Of a stretch of 64,000 nucleotides of DNA, positions 53,521-62,558 are shown piece after piece. A program made the translations under genes and the position numbers. Origin of the DNA: Stakelama marina (GTDB lineage Bacteria > Pseudomonadota > Alphaproteobacteria > Sphingomonadales > Sphingomonadaceae); contig NZ_JAGRQC010000001.1 in assembly GCF_018122655.1 (NCBI RefSeq), positions 372,001 through 436,000 on the forward strand. The letters are read 5' to 3'. The stretch's first letter is position 1. Each line of letters opens with the position of its first letter. The notes beneath the pieces were generated by a model. It saw only the letters and a program-made list of their open reading frames with translations. It made no database searches and was not told where the DNA came from.

Positions 53521-53673
53521 ATGATGCCAGCCGATTTTCCGCTACTGCCGCTGATGCTGTTCACCGCGTGGTGGAACGGCGCGCTTGAATTCTGGCTCCC
53601 GGAAGACCCGCCGCATCATCCCGACGATGGCGTGCCGGAACTGCACGACGGCGATCACATGCTGTTCGCCTGA
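53521..53673 (+). CDS. small protein of unknown function (50 aa)
   Basis: A 50-residue product, MMPADFPLLPLMLFTAWWNG at the N-terminus, then ALEFWLPEDPP and a His/Asp-rich tail with HHPDDG and HDGDHM. The first part could form one short membrane-associated helix; the tail has several potential metal ligands. GAGGAACG is placed correctly as a ribosome-binding site, and the shared promoter element lies upstream, which supports a real gene. Hsp20 follows after 18 nt. I do not recognise the family. Confidence 0.6.
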   Translation: MMPADFPLLPLMLFTAWWNGALEFWLPEDPPHHPDDGVPELHDGDHMLFA

Positions 53674-53691
53674 CCCATGGGAGACCCTGCG

Positions 53692-54174
53692 ATGAACGAA
53701 CAGACCCCCGCTACGATACCAACGCGACAACCTGTGCGAACCGACAGCCCTTTCGGCTGGATTCGCAGCGAAATCGACCGGATTTTCGAAGATTTCGGAC
53801 GGCCGGCGCGCGATCTTCTGCCGATCGGCAACGGCTTTGGCCCCGAACCTGCGATCGAGATGGTCGAGCGTGACAAGGACTATCGGCTCACCGCCGAACT
53901 GCCCGGAATGTCCGAGGACGATGTCGATGTCTCGGTCGTCAACGACAGCCTGTGCATCTCGGGCGAGAAGCGCGAGGAAAAGGAAAGCAACGACCAGGGC
54001 TTCATGTTCAGGGAACGGCGCTATGGCGGCTTTGAACGCCGCATCCCGCTTCCCGCCGATGTCGACCCGGATGCGATCTCGGCCGGGTTCAAAAAGGGTG
54101 TGCTGACGGTGACGCTCGCGAAGGACCAGCAGGCGGAGCCGCGCTCGCGCAAGATCAAGGTCGAGGCGCATTGA
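53692..54174 (+). CDS. small heat-shock protein, Hsp20 family (second copy)
   Basis: A 160-residue alpha-crystallin protein unlike the IbpA-type one at 3105. N-terminal WIRSEIDRIFEDFGRP, core PAIEMVERDKDYRLTAELPG and MSEDDVDVSV, then FERRIPLPADVDPDAISAGF and GVLTVTLAK before a basic tail. This is the class often induced under low oxygen or in stationary phase and found next to universal stress genes. ATG 53692 has GGGAGACC 8 nt ahead; ATG 53677 is possible. Co-transcribed with the small upstream ORF and probably with the Usp gene. Confidence 0.92.
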   Translation: MNEQTPATIPTRQPVRTDSPFGWIRSEIDRIFEDFGRPARDLLPIGNGFGPEPAIEMVERDKDYRLTAELPGMSEDDVDVSVVNDSLCISGEKREEKESNDQGFMFRERRYGGFERRIPLPADVDPDAISAGFKKGVLTVTLAKDQQAEPRSRKIKVEAH

Positions 54175-54238
54175 TCGATTGGGTGCGCCGGTCGAGGGTG
54201 GGGCGGCCGGCGCATCGTTGAAATCGGGGGAGGGCAGA

Positions 54239-55063
54239 ATGAAGGATATCCTGATCGTCGTCGACAACGCCGACAAGGCGAAGGCGTTGCTGCACAAGGC
54301 GACGGCGGCGGCCGAGCGGATGAACGCGCATATCGAAGTGCTGGTGATGACGATCCCGCCGATGATCGCGACCGATCTGGCGCCGTTCGGATCGTTATGG
54401 GTACCGCCATGGGACCTTGAACGCGACAATCGCGAGGACATCGAGCGCGTCCGCAAGCTGCTGCCCGAATCCGATGTGGAGATAGAGGTGCGCGGTCTTT
54501 TGAGCGATGTGGCGACCGCTGCCGCCGATGTCCGCCGCCAACATCCCGTCGCCGATCTGATCCTGCTGAGCGATGAGCGAAGCTGGGCGGTACCATGGAT
54601 GTACCGCCACATCCTCGAAAGTCTGTTGCTGTCGGCGGGGACGCCGCTGTTCGTGCTTCCCAACGGGCATGATCTGCCGCCCATCAACCATGCGGTGATC
54701 GGCTGGAAGCCATCGCCACAGGCGATGCGCGCGGTTCACGACCTCGTCCAGCTCGCCGAGCCGGGCGCGCGGATCGACATTGCGATGGTCGGCATCGCGC
54801 CCGAGCACGGCGATAGCCATTTGGCCGCGGCGGCTGGCCTTGAGCGGCATTTGACGCGGCATGGATTCACCGTCCACAGCCAATATTTGCGCTGCCACGC
54901 CGATCCCGAAGCGCAAGTGCTGCAGAATTACACGCTCGAACAGGGCGCGGACCTATTGGCGGTGGGAGGCTATGCCCATTCGCGCATCCGCGAGGTGTTT
55001 CTCGGCGGCGTCACGCGCGAACTGACCGAAGAGCCGAGACTGCCGGTCATGTTCTCGCACTGA
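54239..55063 (+). CDS. universal stress protein (UspA family)
   Basis: A 274-residue two-domain Usp. It starts MKDILIVVDNADKAKALLHK; the end VGGYAHSRIREVFLGGVTRE is the ATP-binding G-2x-G-9x-G(T) pattern. It resembles the Usp at 48537 in size and layout. GGGGGAGGGC precedes the ATG at 54239; a start at 54179 is not needed. It is the last gene of the stress block and convergent with the tolC-like gene. Confidence 0.87.
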   Translation: MKDILIVVDNADKAKALLHKATAAAERMNAHIEVLVMTIPPMIATDLAPFGSLWVPPWDLERDNREDIERVRKLLPESDVEIEVRGLLSDVATAAADVRRQHPVADLILLSDERSWAVPWMYRHILESLLLSAGTPLFVLPNGHDLPPINHAVIGWKPSPQAMRAVHDLVQLAEPGARIDIAMVGIAPEHGDSHLAAAAGLERHLTRHGFTVHSQYLRCHADPEAQVLQNYTLEQGADLLAVGGYAHSRIREVFLGGVTRELTEEPRLPVMFSH

Positions 55064-55087
55064 CGCGCCGCTTGGGGATCTCTGCGG

Positions 55088-56347
55088 TCAGTCCATTCCC
55101 GTCACGGCGCGCAGGCGGTAGGCGGCGACGAGCAGGTCCCCTTCCGCCTTGATGCGGCTGGCATGCGCCTCGATCGCCTCCCGCTCGGCATCGAGCAGTG
55201 CAAGTTGCGGTTTTGCGCCCGCCTTTACTTCCAGCTTGGTACCGCGAAGCGCGGCATCGGCGGCGCGAACGCGATCGTCGGCCGCGCTTCGCACGACCTT
55301 AGCAGTGCGCACGGCTTCGAATGCCTCGACCGCTTGCTGATCGACGGCGAGCCGCGCGGCGACGGCATCGGCCTGCGCGGCGCGAAGTTCGGCATCGGCG
55401 CGCTTCTCCTTCGCCGCGGTCCGGCCACCGGTGAAAATATCCCAGCGTGCGCGTAACCCGACCGATCCCGAATCGGCCTTGTAGCCGGGGAAGAACTGGT
55501 CGCGCACCGAAGCCGCCTCGGCATAGGCACCGACCGTCGGCAGGCGTTCGGCGTGTGCCGCCTTCAACCCCGCCCGCGCGGCGTCGATCGCACGCTCGCT
55601 CTGTGCGAGGCGCGGGTTGTTCGAACGCGCGCCCGCCATCGCTTCATCGGTGCTGGAAGGGATCGGTGGAAGATCGGGCAGCCCGGATTCGACCGTGACC
55701 GGCTGACCCGCCAGCGCCTCCAGCCTTGTGCGGGCGCTCGCGATTCGCCCCTGCGCTGCGGCGAGCCCGGCTTCGGCTTCGGCGCGGCGTGCCTGTGCCT
55801 GGGCAACCTCGGTACTCGTGCCTTCGCCCGCTTTGAAGCGAAGCTTTGCGTGGCGCACCGCTTCGTCGAGCGCGTCGGTCAGCGCGCCATATTGGTCGGC
55901 GAGCGCCTTTGCCGCCAGCGCGTCGGTATAGGCGCGCACCACGTCGACGCGCAGCTGCAGCGCGGTCATCTGCGTCTGCAACGCTGCGCTTTCGGCGCCT
56001 GCCTGTGCCTGGGCGATGCCGGCGGATACGCGGCCACCGGTGAACAGCGGCAACTCGACGGTGGCCTTGGCCGAACGCGGTGTGACGTCGTCGGCGGTCA
56101 GCCCGAAAAAGCCCTGCGGATCGATGCGCCCGACGCCGATCTGTCCCTCTACGCGGGCCGAGGGCGCGCGTTCCGCCCTGGCGGCATCGACGCCGGCCTT
56201 GGCCGCTTCCTCGCGCGCACGTGCGGCGGCGAGCGTGTGCGAATTTTCGAAGGCGAGGCCGATGGTCGTATCGAGGTCCTGCGCCGAAACCGGCGATGCA
56301 GCCACGAGGGCGAGCGCGCTCGCCGCGAAAAACACGCTCTTTCGCAT
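55088..56347 (-). CDS. TolC-family outer-membrane efflux protein
   Basis: A 419-residue protein with a signal peptide (MRKSVFFAASALALVAASPVSA) and two outer-membrane efflux (OEP) repeats of long helices, e.g. FENSHTLAAARAREEAAKAG and YTDALAAKALADQYGALTD. It forms the trimeric exit duct for the RND pump encoded divergently at 58324-62558. It is the third gene of the sqr-DUF2892-tolC operon, 8 nt after the DUF2892 gene. A longer frame reaching 56479 overlaps that gene and is rejected. Confidence 0.92.
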   Translation of the reverse strand: MRKSVFFAASALALVAASPVSAQDLDTTIGLAFENSHTLAAARAREEAAKAGVDAARAERAPSARVEGQIGVGRIDPQGFFGLTADDVTPRSAKATVELPLFTGGRVSAGIAQAQAGAESAALQTQMTALQLRVDVVRAYTDALAAKALADQYGALTDALDEAVRHAKLRFKAGEGTSTEVAQAQARRAEAEAGLAAAQGRIASARTRLEALAGQPVTVESGLPDLPPIPSSTDEAMAGARSNNPRLAQSERAIDAARAGLKAAHAERLPTVGAYAEAASVRDQFFPGYKADSGSVGLRARWDIFTGGRTAAKEKRADAELRAAQADAVAARLAVDQQAVEAFEAVRTAKVVRSAADDRVRAADAALRGTKLEVKAGAKPQLALLDAEREAIEAHASRIKAEGDLLVAAYRLRAVTGMD

Positions 56348-56355
56348 TGCCACGA

Positions 56356-56559
56356 TCAGCGGAATGCGTTGCCGGCGCGAAGGCCGATCGCCTTGAAGAT
56401 CATCGCCGCCGGACAGAAACCGGTGAAGCTCGCCTGGAGCATGTTCGCGCCGGCGAAGATGGTCAGCGCGATCCACCACGGGCTGACGGTCACGGAAAGA
56501 ATGGCGCTTGCCAGCACGATAAGGCCGGCAAAGGCCATGACGGCACGGTCGAGATTCAT
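56356..56559 (-). CDS. DUF2892 (YgaP-type) small membrane protein
   Basis: A 67-residue protein with two hydrophobic helices (AFAGLIVLASAILSV and WWIALTIFAGANML) and the family motif GFCPAAMIFKAIGL, which contains one Cys. DUF2892 modules are fused to rhodanese in E. coli YgaP and occur in BigR-type sulfide operons. Role unknown, but it co-occurs with sulfurtransferases, here represented by the rhodanese gene across the promoter. It lies 11 nt after sqr. Confidence 0.9.
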   Translation of the reverse strand: MNLDRAVMAFAGLIVLASAILSVTVSPWWIALTIFAGANMLQASFTGFCPAAMIFKAIGLRAGNAFR

Positions 56560-56570
56560 CGGGATACTCC

Positions 56571-57854
56571 TCAGTCGAAACGCAGTTTCTTCACGCCGAG
56601 CGCGTGGAGGGCGAGCTTTTCATAGAAGGGCTCGCTTTCGCCGCGGCGGATTTTACGCAGGAAATATTTTTCGAAGCCGATCTTGGCGAGGTGGACCCAT
56701 TTGCCTTCCGACGCCCAGTTGGTATTGCGCGGCGGGATCTGGGGCTTGGCGACGAAGGCGACGCCGCCATCGCCGAAATCGGCAAGGCAGATGGCGTTCC
56801 AGGTCGCCTCATGCGTCGGTTCCTTGCCATCGATCATCTGTTTCAGATTCTCGGTGATCGCAGTGACCATGCTTTCGATCATGAAGCCGGTCTTCGGCAC
56901 GCCCACCGGTACCGGTGTCGGTCCGGTCGGCGGAATCGCGATGCAGACGCCAAGCGCGAAGACATTGCCGAATGTGGGATTGCGCTGATGCTTGTCCGTC
57001 AGGATGAAGCCGCGCGGGTTCGACAGGCCTTCGACGTCCATCACCGCTTCGACCCCGCGAAATGGCGGCATCAGCATGCCCCAGCCGAAATCCAGGTCGT
57101 AGGTCTTCTTGACCGCGCCGTCGTCATCGACCTGTTCGATATGCATCAGCCGTTCCTCGACGGAGGAAACGCGTGCGTTGGTCAGCCATTTGATATGCCG
57201 GTCGCGCATCTCGCTTTCGAGCAGGCCCTTGGTATCGCCCACGCCGTCGAGCCCGAGATGCCCGATATAGGGTTCCGGCGTGACGAAGGTCATCGGGACC
57301 TTGTCGCGGATCTTGCGGCGCTTGAGCTCGGTATCGAGCACCATCGCCATTTCATAGGCGGGGCCATAGCAGGACGCGCCCTGCGATGCGCCGACGACGA
57401 TCGGGCGCGGATTGGCGCACAGTTCCTCGAACTTCGCGCGCGCCTCGGCGGCGTGGCCGGTCTCGCAGATCGATACCGTGTGCTTGCCGGGGCCGAAGCC
57501 CTCTATCTCGTCGAATGCGAGTTCGGGGCCGGTTGCGATGACCAGATAGTCGTACTCGATCGAATTGCCGTCGTTCAGCTCGATCCGGTTTGCGTCGGGA
57601 TGCACCTTGCGCGCGCCTGCCGACACGAAATCGATGCCGTGCTTTTCCATTATCGGGGGCAGGTGGACGCGGATCGCTTCGGGCTCTCGCCAGCCGACGG
57701 CGACCCAGGGATTGGACGGGACGAACCAATAGTCCTCGCCTTTGTTGACGACGGTGACCCGCGCCTTTCCCTTCAGCGCGGCGCGGATTTCATAGGCGGC
57801 GATCGTGCCGCCAAGGCCCGCGCCTAGAATGACGATATGCGACTGTTCGCTCAT
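56571..57854 (-). CDS. sqr: sulfide:quinone oxidoreductase
   Basis: A 427-residue FAD enzyme that oxidises sulfide to persulfide or polysulfide and reduces quinone. FAD motif IVILGAGLGGTIAAYEI; cysteines 130 (HTVSICETG), 162 (QGASCYGP) and 356 (WNAICLADFGD) lie at nearly the same positions as the three redox cysteines of Acidithiobacillus SQR (128, 160, 356). The C-terminal amphipathic region (WVHLAKIGFEKYFLRKI) would hold it on the membrane. First gene of its operon; its persulfide product is the substrate of rhodanese and ETHE1-type enzymes in this window. Confidence 0.9.
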   Translation of the reverse strand: MSEQSHIVILGAGLGGTIAAYEIRAALKGKARVTVVNKGEDYWFVPSNPWVAVGWREPEAIRVHLPPIMEKHGIDFVSAGARKVHPDANRIELNDGNSIEYDYLVIATGPELAFDEIEGFGPGKHTVSICETGHAAEARAKFEELCANPRPIVVGASQGASCYGPAYEMAMVLDTELKRRKIRDKVPMTFVTPEPYIGHLGLDGVGDTKGLLESEMRDRHIKWLTNARVSSVEERLMHIEQVDDDGAVKKTYDLDFGWGMLMPPFRGVEAVMDVEGLSNPRGFILTDKHQRNPTFGNVFALGVCIAIPPTGPTPVPVGVPKTGFMIESMVTAITENLKQMIDGKEPTHEATWNAICLADFGDGGVAFVAKPQIPPRNTNWASEGKWVHLAKIGFEKYFLRKIRRGESEPFYEKLALHALGVKKLRFD

Positions 57855-57892
57855 GGTTTCCCTCCATGCGCCCCGTGTAGCTTGACTATCTA

Positions 57893-57914
57893 TATATTAG
57901 GTATAAGTAATATA
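57893..57914. promoter_or_regulatory. sulfur-regulon operator candidate (sqr / rhodanese-RND divergent promoter)
   Basis: TATATTA and TAATATA arms separated by GGTATAAG, 38 nt from the sqr start and 57 nt from the rhodanese start. Read on the minus strand, it shares TTACTTATA and a following AATA block with the 38228-38246 operator (15 of 20 aligned positions). Probable binding site for the ArsR at 62555. Confidence 0.65.
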
Positions 57915-57971
57915 CACAAGTGGTAATATAGGGCCTATAATTGCAGTATTGGCCCATAGCCGGAGAAGAAG

Positions 57972-58307
57972 ATGTTCGGATTGTCCCGTAGCCCCAAGCA
58001 CCGCGAAATTTCGGCCCAGGAGCTGAAATCGATGATCGATGACGGCAAGGCGCTCGTCGTCGATGTGCGCGAGGTGAATGAATTTGCCGAGGGGCATATC
58101 CCCGGCGCGATGAACATGCCGCTGTCGACGTTTCAGGCGTCCAAGCTCCCCGATCCGGGTGAGCGGACGCTGATTCTGAACTGCGCGGGTGGCCGCCGTT
58201 CGGGAATGGCGCTCGACAAATGCACCAACGCGCGCGCGGAAATCGACACGCACCTGGCCGGCGGCTTCGGTGCGTGGAAAAAGGCCGGCCTGCCGGTCGA
58301 ACGCTGA
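57972..58307 (+). CDS. rhodanese-domain sulfurtransferase
   Basis: A 111-residue single rhodanese domain: LVVDVREVNEFAEGHIPGAM and the active-site loop LNCAGGRRSGMAL with the persulfide-carrying Cys. It transfers sulfane sulfur, such as that generated by SQR. A second Cys (DKCTNA) follows. It is the first gene of the operon that continues with the RND pump, 16 nt ahead of the adaptor gene. It has no signal peptide, so it acts in the cytoplasm. Confidence 0.92.
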   Translation: MFGLSRSPKHREISAQELKSMIDDGKALVVDVREVNEFAEGHIPGAMNMPLSTFQASKLPDPGERTLILNCAGGRRSGMALDKCTNARAEIDTHLAGGFGAWKKAGLPVER

Positions 58308-58323
58308 ACAGGAGTCGATAGGG

Positions 58324-59346
58324 ATGCGATTCGGGGGCTCGATCACCGCGGCGTTGCTGCTCGCAATGCCGCTGGCGGCATGTGGCGGCGGCGAACAGGA
58401 AGCCGCGACCACGCAAAAGGCGCCGGCGGGTCCGCGCCTGACACTGCAGCAAACGCAGGTGGCCAACTGGCGCGAGGTGCCGGCGGAGGTCGCCACGGTC
58501 GATCAGGCGCAGGCGCTTGCCCGCATCCCCGGCATCCTCACATCGCTCTCTGTCAACGCCGGCGACTGGGTGAAGCGCGGGCAGACGATCGGTCGCATCG
58601 TCGATAGTCAGCTGGGGCCGAAGGCCGGCGCATATGGTGCGCAGGCGGCAGCGGCCGAGGCGCAGGCGGCGCAGGCACGGGCCGAGCTCGAGCGCGTTCG
58701 CTTCCTCTACAACAACGGCGTGTACGCCAAGGCCAAGCTCGACCAGGCGAAGGCCGCTGCCGATGCCGCGCAGGCGCAGGTCCGCGCGGCAAAGGCGCAG
58801 CAGGCGGCGGTCGGTGCGGTGGCCGGCCAGGGCGTCGTCAGCGCTCCCGCGACCGGGCGCGTGCTGAAGGCCGATATTCCGGCCGGTTCGCCGGTTTCGC
58901 CGGGTATGGCGATCGCGACGATCACCGCCGGCCCGACGATCCTGCGGCTCCAGATGCCCGAAACGCTGGCCGACGAAGTCCATAACGGTTCGCGCGTCCG
59001 CGCGACGGGGATCGGTGATGGCGAGCGGACCGGTACGGTCGTGAAGGTCTATCCCTCGGTCCAGTCGGGCCAGATGACCGCCGATGTTTCGATGCCCGGC
59101 ATCGACGGATCGCTGATCGGCCGCCGTGTTCCGGCGAAGGTCGAAAGCGGTACGCGCAAGGCGGTGCTGGTGCCTGATAGCTTCGTCATCCACCGCTATG
59201 GCATCGATTATGTCACCGTACTCGCAAAGGACGGGTCGGCCTCGACCGTTCCCGTCCAGACCGCGCCCTCTGCGGAGAAGGGCAAGGTCGAGATCCTGTC
59301 CGGCGTCGGCGCCGGCGACACGCTGATCGGGGCGCAATCCAAATGA
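58324..59346 (+). CDS. RND efflux periplasmic adaptor (membrane-fusion protein), lipoprotein
   Basis: A 340-residue adaptor. The signal ends LAMPLAACGGG, a lipobox, so it is anchored by a lipid. Order: barrel-sandwich/lipoyl half (GILTSLSVNAGDWVKRGQTIG), alanine-rich coiled-coil hairpin (about 105-160), second lipoyl half (VVSAPATGRVLKADIPAGSP), beta-barrel (LRLQMPETLADEVHNG). It links the RND pump to the TolC protein. ATG 58324 has AGGAGTCGATAGGG ahead. It overlaps the RND gene by 4 nt. Confidence 0.93.
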   Translation: MRFGGSITAALLLAMPLAACGGGEQEAATTQKAPAGPRLTLQQTQVANWREVPAEVATVDQAQALARIPGILTSLSVNAGDWVKRGQTIGRIVDSQLGPKAGAYGAQAAAAEAQAAQARAELERVRFLYNNGVYAKAKLDQAKAAADAAQAQVRAAKAQQAAVGAVAGQGVVSAPATGRVLKADIPAGSPVSPGMAIATITAGPTILRLQMPETLADEVHNGSRVRATGIGDGERTGTVVKVYPSVQSGQMTADVSMPGIDGSLIGRRVPAKVESGTRKAVLVPDSFVIHRYGIDYVTVLAKDGSASTVPVQTAPSAEKGKVEILSGVGAGDTLIGAQSK

Positions 59347-62300
59347 GCCTCGGGATATCGGGCAACATCACCAAGGCGACGATCAAATCGCCGCTGACGC
59401 CGCTGTTCCTTCTCGCCGCGATCATGGTCGGCATTATCGCCACCATGACGATCCCGCGCGAGGAAGAGCCGCAGATCAAGGTGCCGATGGTCGATATCCG
59501 CGTTGCGGCGCCCGGGCTTTCGGCGTCCGACGCGGTCGAACTGGTCGGCAAGCCGCTGGAGACGATCGTAAAGTCGGTCGACGGCGTCGAACACGTCTAT
59601 ACCCAGGCCGAAGACAATGGCGTGATGGTGACCGCGCGTTTCATGGTCGGATCGAACCCCGAAGACGCGGCGATCCGGATCAACGAAAAGCTCAACGCCA
59701 ATATCGACCGCATTCCCGTGGGCATTCCGCCGCCGCAGGTAACCGTGCGCGGCATCAACGACGTACCGATCGTCGTGCTCACGCTGACGCCCAAACCGGG
59801 CGCGCCGGGTAACTGGACGCCACAGGCGCTCAACGAACTGGCGGGCAAGCTGCGTACCGAAGTCGCGAAGGTCGATAATGTCGGGCTGACGTTCATCACC
59901 GGCGGGCAGCATGAATCGATCCGTATCGCCCCCGATCCTGCGAAACTCGCGCAGTATCAGGTGCCGCTTTCCAGCGTTCTCGACGCGGCGAAACAGGCCA
60001 ACCGCTCGTTTCCGGTAGGCACCGTCCGCGAAAATGGCGAAGCGGTCAGCGTCATTGCCGGCCGCACGCTCAAGACGGCGGAAGAGGTCGGCAATCTGAC
60101 CGTCCGGTCGGTCACGGGAGCGCCGGTTTATCTGCGCGATGTGGCGACCGTCGAACAGGCGCCGACCCAGCATCAGGAACGTTCGTGGCGCTGGTCGAAA
60201 GAGGCGGACGGCAAATGGCACGATGCGCCTGCCGTCAGCATCGCCATCGCCAAGCGCGCGGGCGCAAACGCCGTCACCGTTTCGGACAATGTCGTAGAGC
60301 GCGTCCATGCGCTCGAGGGCAACCTGATCCCGAACAGCGTCGATGTCGGCATTACGAGAAATTACGGCGAAACCGCCAATGAGAAGGCGAACGAGCTTCT
60401 CTTCCACCTCGGCCTTGCGACGGTTTCGATCGTCATTCTGATCGGCTTTGCGATCGGTTGGCGCGAAGCGGGCGTGACCGCGATCGTCATTCCGACGACG
60501 ATCCTTTTGACCATGTTCGCGTCGAACGTGATGGGCTTTACCATCAACCGCGTCAGCCTGTTCGCGCTGATTTTCTCGATCGGCATCCTGGTCGACGACG
60601 CGATCGTGATGATCGAAAATATCGCGCGCCACTGGGCGATGAAGGACGATCGCAGCCATATCGACGCCGCGGTCGATGCGGTGGCGGAGGTCGGCAATCC
60701 GACGATCATCGCGACGCTGACCGTTGTCGCCGCGCTGCTGCCGATGCTGTTCGTGTCCGGCCTGATGGGGCCGTACATGGCGCCGATCCCGGTCAACGCA
60801 TCGGCGGCGATGGTCTTTTCCTTCTTCGTCGCGGTCATCATCGCGCCCTGGCTGATGATCCGCTTCGCGCGCCGCGCGCTCGACCATGGCGAGGATCAGC
60901 ACAGCGGCAAGCTGGGCACGCTCTACGCCCGGATCGCGGGCCGCGTGATCGCGACGAAGCGCAGCGCCTGGACCTTCCTCATCGCCGTCGGCATCGCGAC
61001 GCTGGTCGCGTGCTCGATGTTCTACTTCAAGGCGGTAACGGTGAAGCTGCTGCCCTTCGACAACAAGTCGGAGGTCCAGCTCGTCCTCGACATGCCCGAA
61101 GGCACCAGCCTGGAAGCGACGCAACGCGTGCTGGAACATGCCGCAGCGATCACCCGCACGGTGCCCGAAGTCGTCGCGATGGAAGGCTATGCCGGCACGT
61201 CGGCGCCGTTCAACTTCAACGGCCTCGTCCGCCACTATTTCCTGCGCGACAAGCCCGAACAGGGCGACCTGATGGTCACGCTTACGCCCAAGGGCGAACG
61301 CCACCGCAACAGCCACGCCATCGCCGTGGCGCTGCGCGACAAGCTGAAGGCGCTCGACCTGCCCAAAGGCGGTTCGATCAAGGTGGTCGAAACGCCGCCG
61401 GGACCACCCGTACTCGCGACGCTGCTCGCCGAGATTTACGGGCCGAACGAAGCGGTCCGCCGGGCGACGGCGCTGGAGGTCGAAAAGCTGTTCAAGTCGG
61501 TGCCCTATATCGTCGATGTCGATAACAGCTTCGGCCAGCCGCGCCCCGAATTGCGGCTGATCCCCGACCGCGCGAAGCTCGACCAATATGGCATTTCCGA
61601 AGGCCAGGTCTTCGATTCGATCGGCGCTCTGCTCGGCGACAAGACGGTCGGCTACGCCCCGCGCGGCGGCGGCCGCGATCCGCTGCCGATCACCGTCGCG
61701 CTGGACCAGTCGGAGCGGAGCTGGAGCCAGTCGCTCGCCGCCACGCCCGTCGCGGTCGCGCAAGGGGCAGGAGGGCCGCAGCTTGTCCAGCTCGGACAGC
61801 TTGTCGATGCCAAGGTGGTTCCCGGCGGTCAGACGATCTTCCGCCGCGACGGTCGCGGTGCGACGATGGTGACCGCCGAACTCGCCGGACGCTACGAAGC
61901 GCCGATCTATGGCATGCTGGCGGTGGATGACGCCGTCGCCAAGCACGACTGGAAGGCGCAAGGGCTGCAAAAGCCGGAAATCAGCCTGCACGGGCAGCCG
62001 ACCGATGAAAGCCACACCACGCTGCTGTGGGACGGCGAGTGGGAGATTACCTGGGTCACGTTCCGCGACATGGGGGCGGCGTTCATGGTGGCGCTGCTCG
62101 GAATCTACGTCCTCGTCGTCGGGCAGTTCGGTAATTTCAAGATCCCGCTGGTGATCCTGACGCCGATACCGCTGACGCTGGTCGGCATCGTGCTGGGCCA
62201 TATGATCTTCGGTGCGCCCTTTACCGCGACATCGATGATCGGGTTCATCGCGCTCGCCGGAATCATCGTGCGAAATTCGATCCTGCTCGTCGATTTCATT

Positions 62301-62558
62301 CGTCATGCGCACGAACCGGGCAAGTCGCTGCGCGACACGCTGATCGAGGCGGGCATGATCCGGGTGAAACCGATTGCCCTGACCGCAGCGGCGGCGATGA
62401 TCGGTGCGGCGGTGATCCTGACCGACCCGATCTTCCAGGGACTCGCGATTTCGCTGCTGTTCGGTCTCGCCTCTTCGACGATCCTCACCGTGCTCGTCAT
62501 TCCGGCGATCTATATCGTGTTGCGTGACGACGGCCGGCCTGCGACGGAGACGCCATGA
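59343..62558 (+). CDS. RND-family efflux pump, inner-membrane permease
   Basis: A 1071-residue twelve-helix transporter with two large periplasmic domains. It has FTITMPREEEPQIKVPMVDI-like N-terminal topology (IATMTIPREEEPQIKVPMVD), the proton-relay pair in SIGILVDDAIVMIENIARHW, and the second-half helix KPIALTAAAAMIGAAVIL. The length and motifs fit the HAE1-like branch, not the cation (CusA) branch. The substrate cannot be read; coupling with sqr, rhodanese and a thiol-responsive ArsR suggests export of sulfur-stress products or a toxic compound that perturbs thiols. It overlaps the adaptor and arsR genes by 4 nt each. Confidence 0.95.
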   Translation: MSLGISGNITKATIKSPLTPLFLLAAIMVGIIATMTIPREEEPQIKVPMVDIRVAAPGLSASDAVELVGKPLETIVKSVDGVEHVYTQAEDNGVMVTARFMVGSNPEDAAIRINEKLNANIDRIPVGIPPPQVTVRGINDVPIVVLTLTPKPGAPGNWTPQALNELAGKLRTEVAKVDNVGLTFITGGQHESIRIAPDPAKLAQYQVPLSSVLDAAKQANRSFPVGTVRENGEAVSVIAGRTLKTAEEVGNLTVRSVTGAPVYLRDVATVEQAPTQHQERSWRWSKEADGKWHDAPAVSIAIAKRAGANAVTVSDNVVERVHALEGNLIPNSVDVGITRNYGETANEKANELLFHLGLATVSIVILIGFAIGWREAGVTAIVIPTTILLTMFASNVMGFTINRVSLFALIFSIGILVDDAIVMIENIARHWAMKDDRSHIDAAVDAVAEVGNPTIIATLTVVAALLPMLFVSGLMGPYMAPIPVNASAAMVFSFFVAVIIAPWLMIRFARRALDHGEDQHSGKLGTLYARIAGRVIATKRSAWTFLIAVGIATLVACSMFYFKAVTVKLLPFDNKSEVQLVLDMPEGTSLEATQRVLEHAAAITRTVPEVVAMEGYAGTSAPFNFNGLVRHYFLRDKPEQGDLMVTLTPKGERHRNSHAIAVALRDKLKALDLPKGGSIKVVETPPGPPVLATLLAEIYGPNEAVRRATALEVEKLFKSVPYIVDVDNSFGQPRPELRLIPDRAKLDQYGISEGQVFDSIGALLGDKTVGYAPRGGGRDPLPITVALDQSERSWSQSLAATPVAVAQGAGGPQLVQLGQLVDAKVVPGGQTIFRRDGRGATMVTAELAGRYEAPIYGMLAVDDAVAKHDWKAQGLQKPEISLHGQPTDESHTTLLWDGEWEITWVTFRDMGAAFMVALLGIYVLVVGQFGNFKIPLVILTPIPLTLVGIVLGHMIFGAPFTATSMIGFIALAGIIVRNSILLVDFIRHAHEPGKSLRDTLIEAGMIRVKPIALTAAAAMIGAAVILTDPIFQGLAISLLFGLASSTILTVLVIPAIYIVLRDDGRPATETP

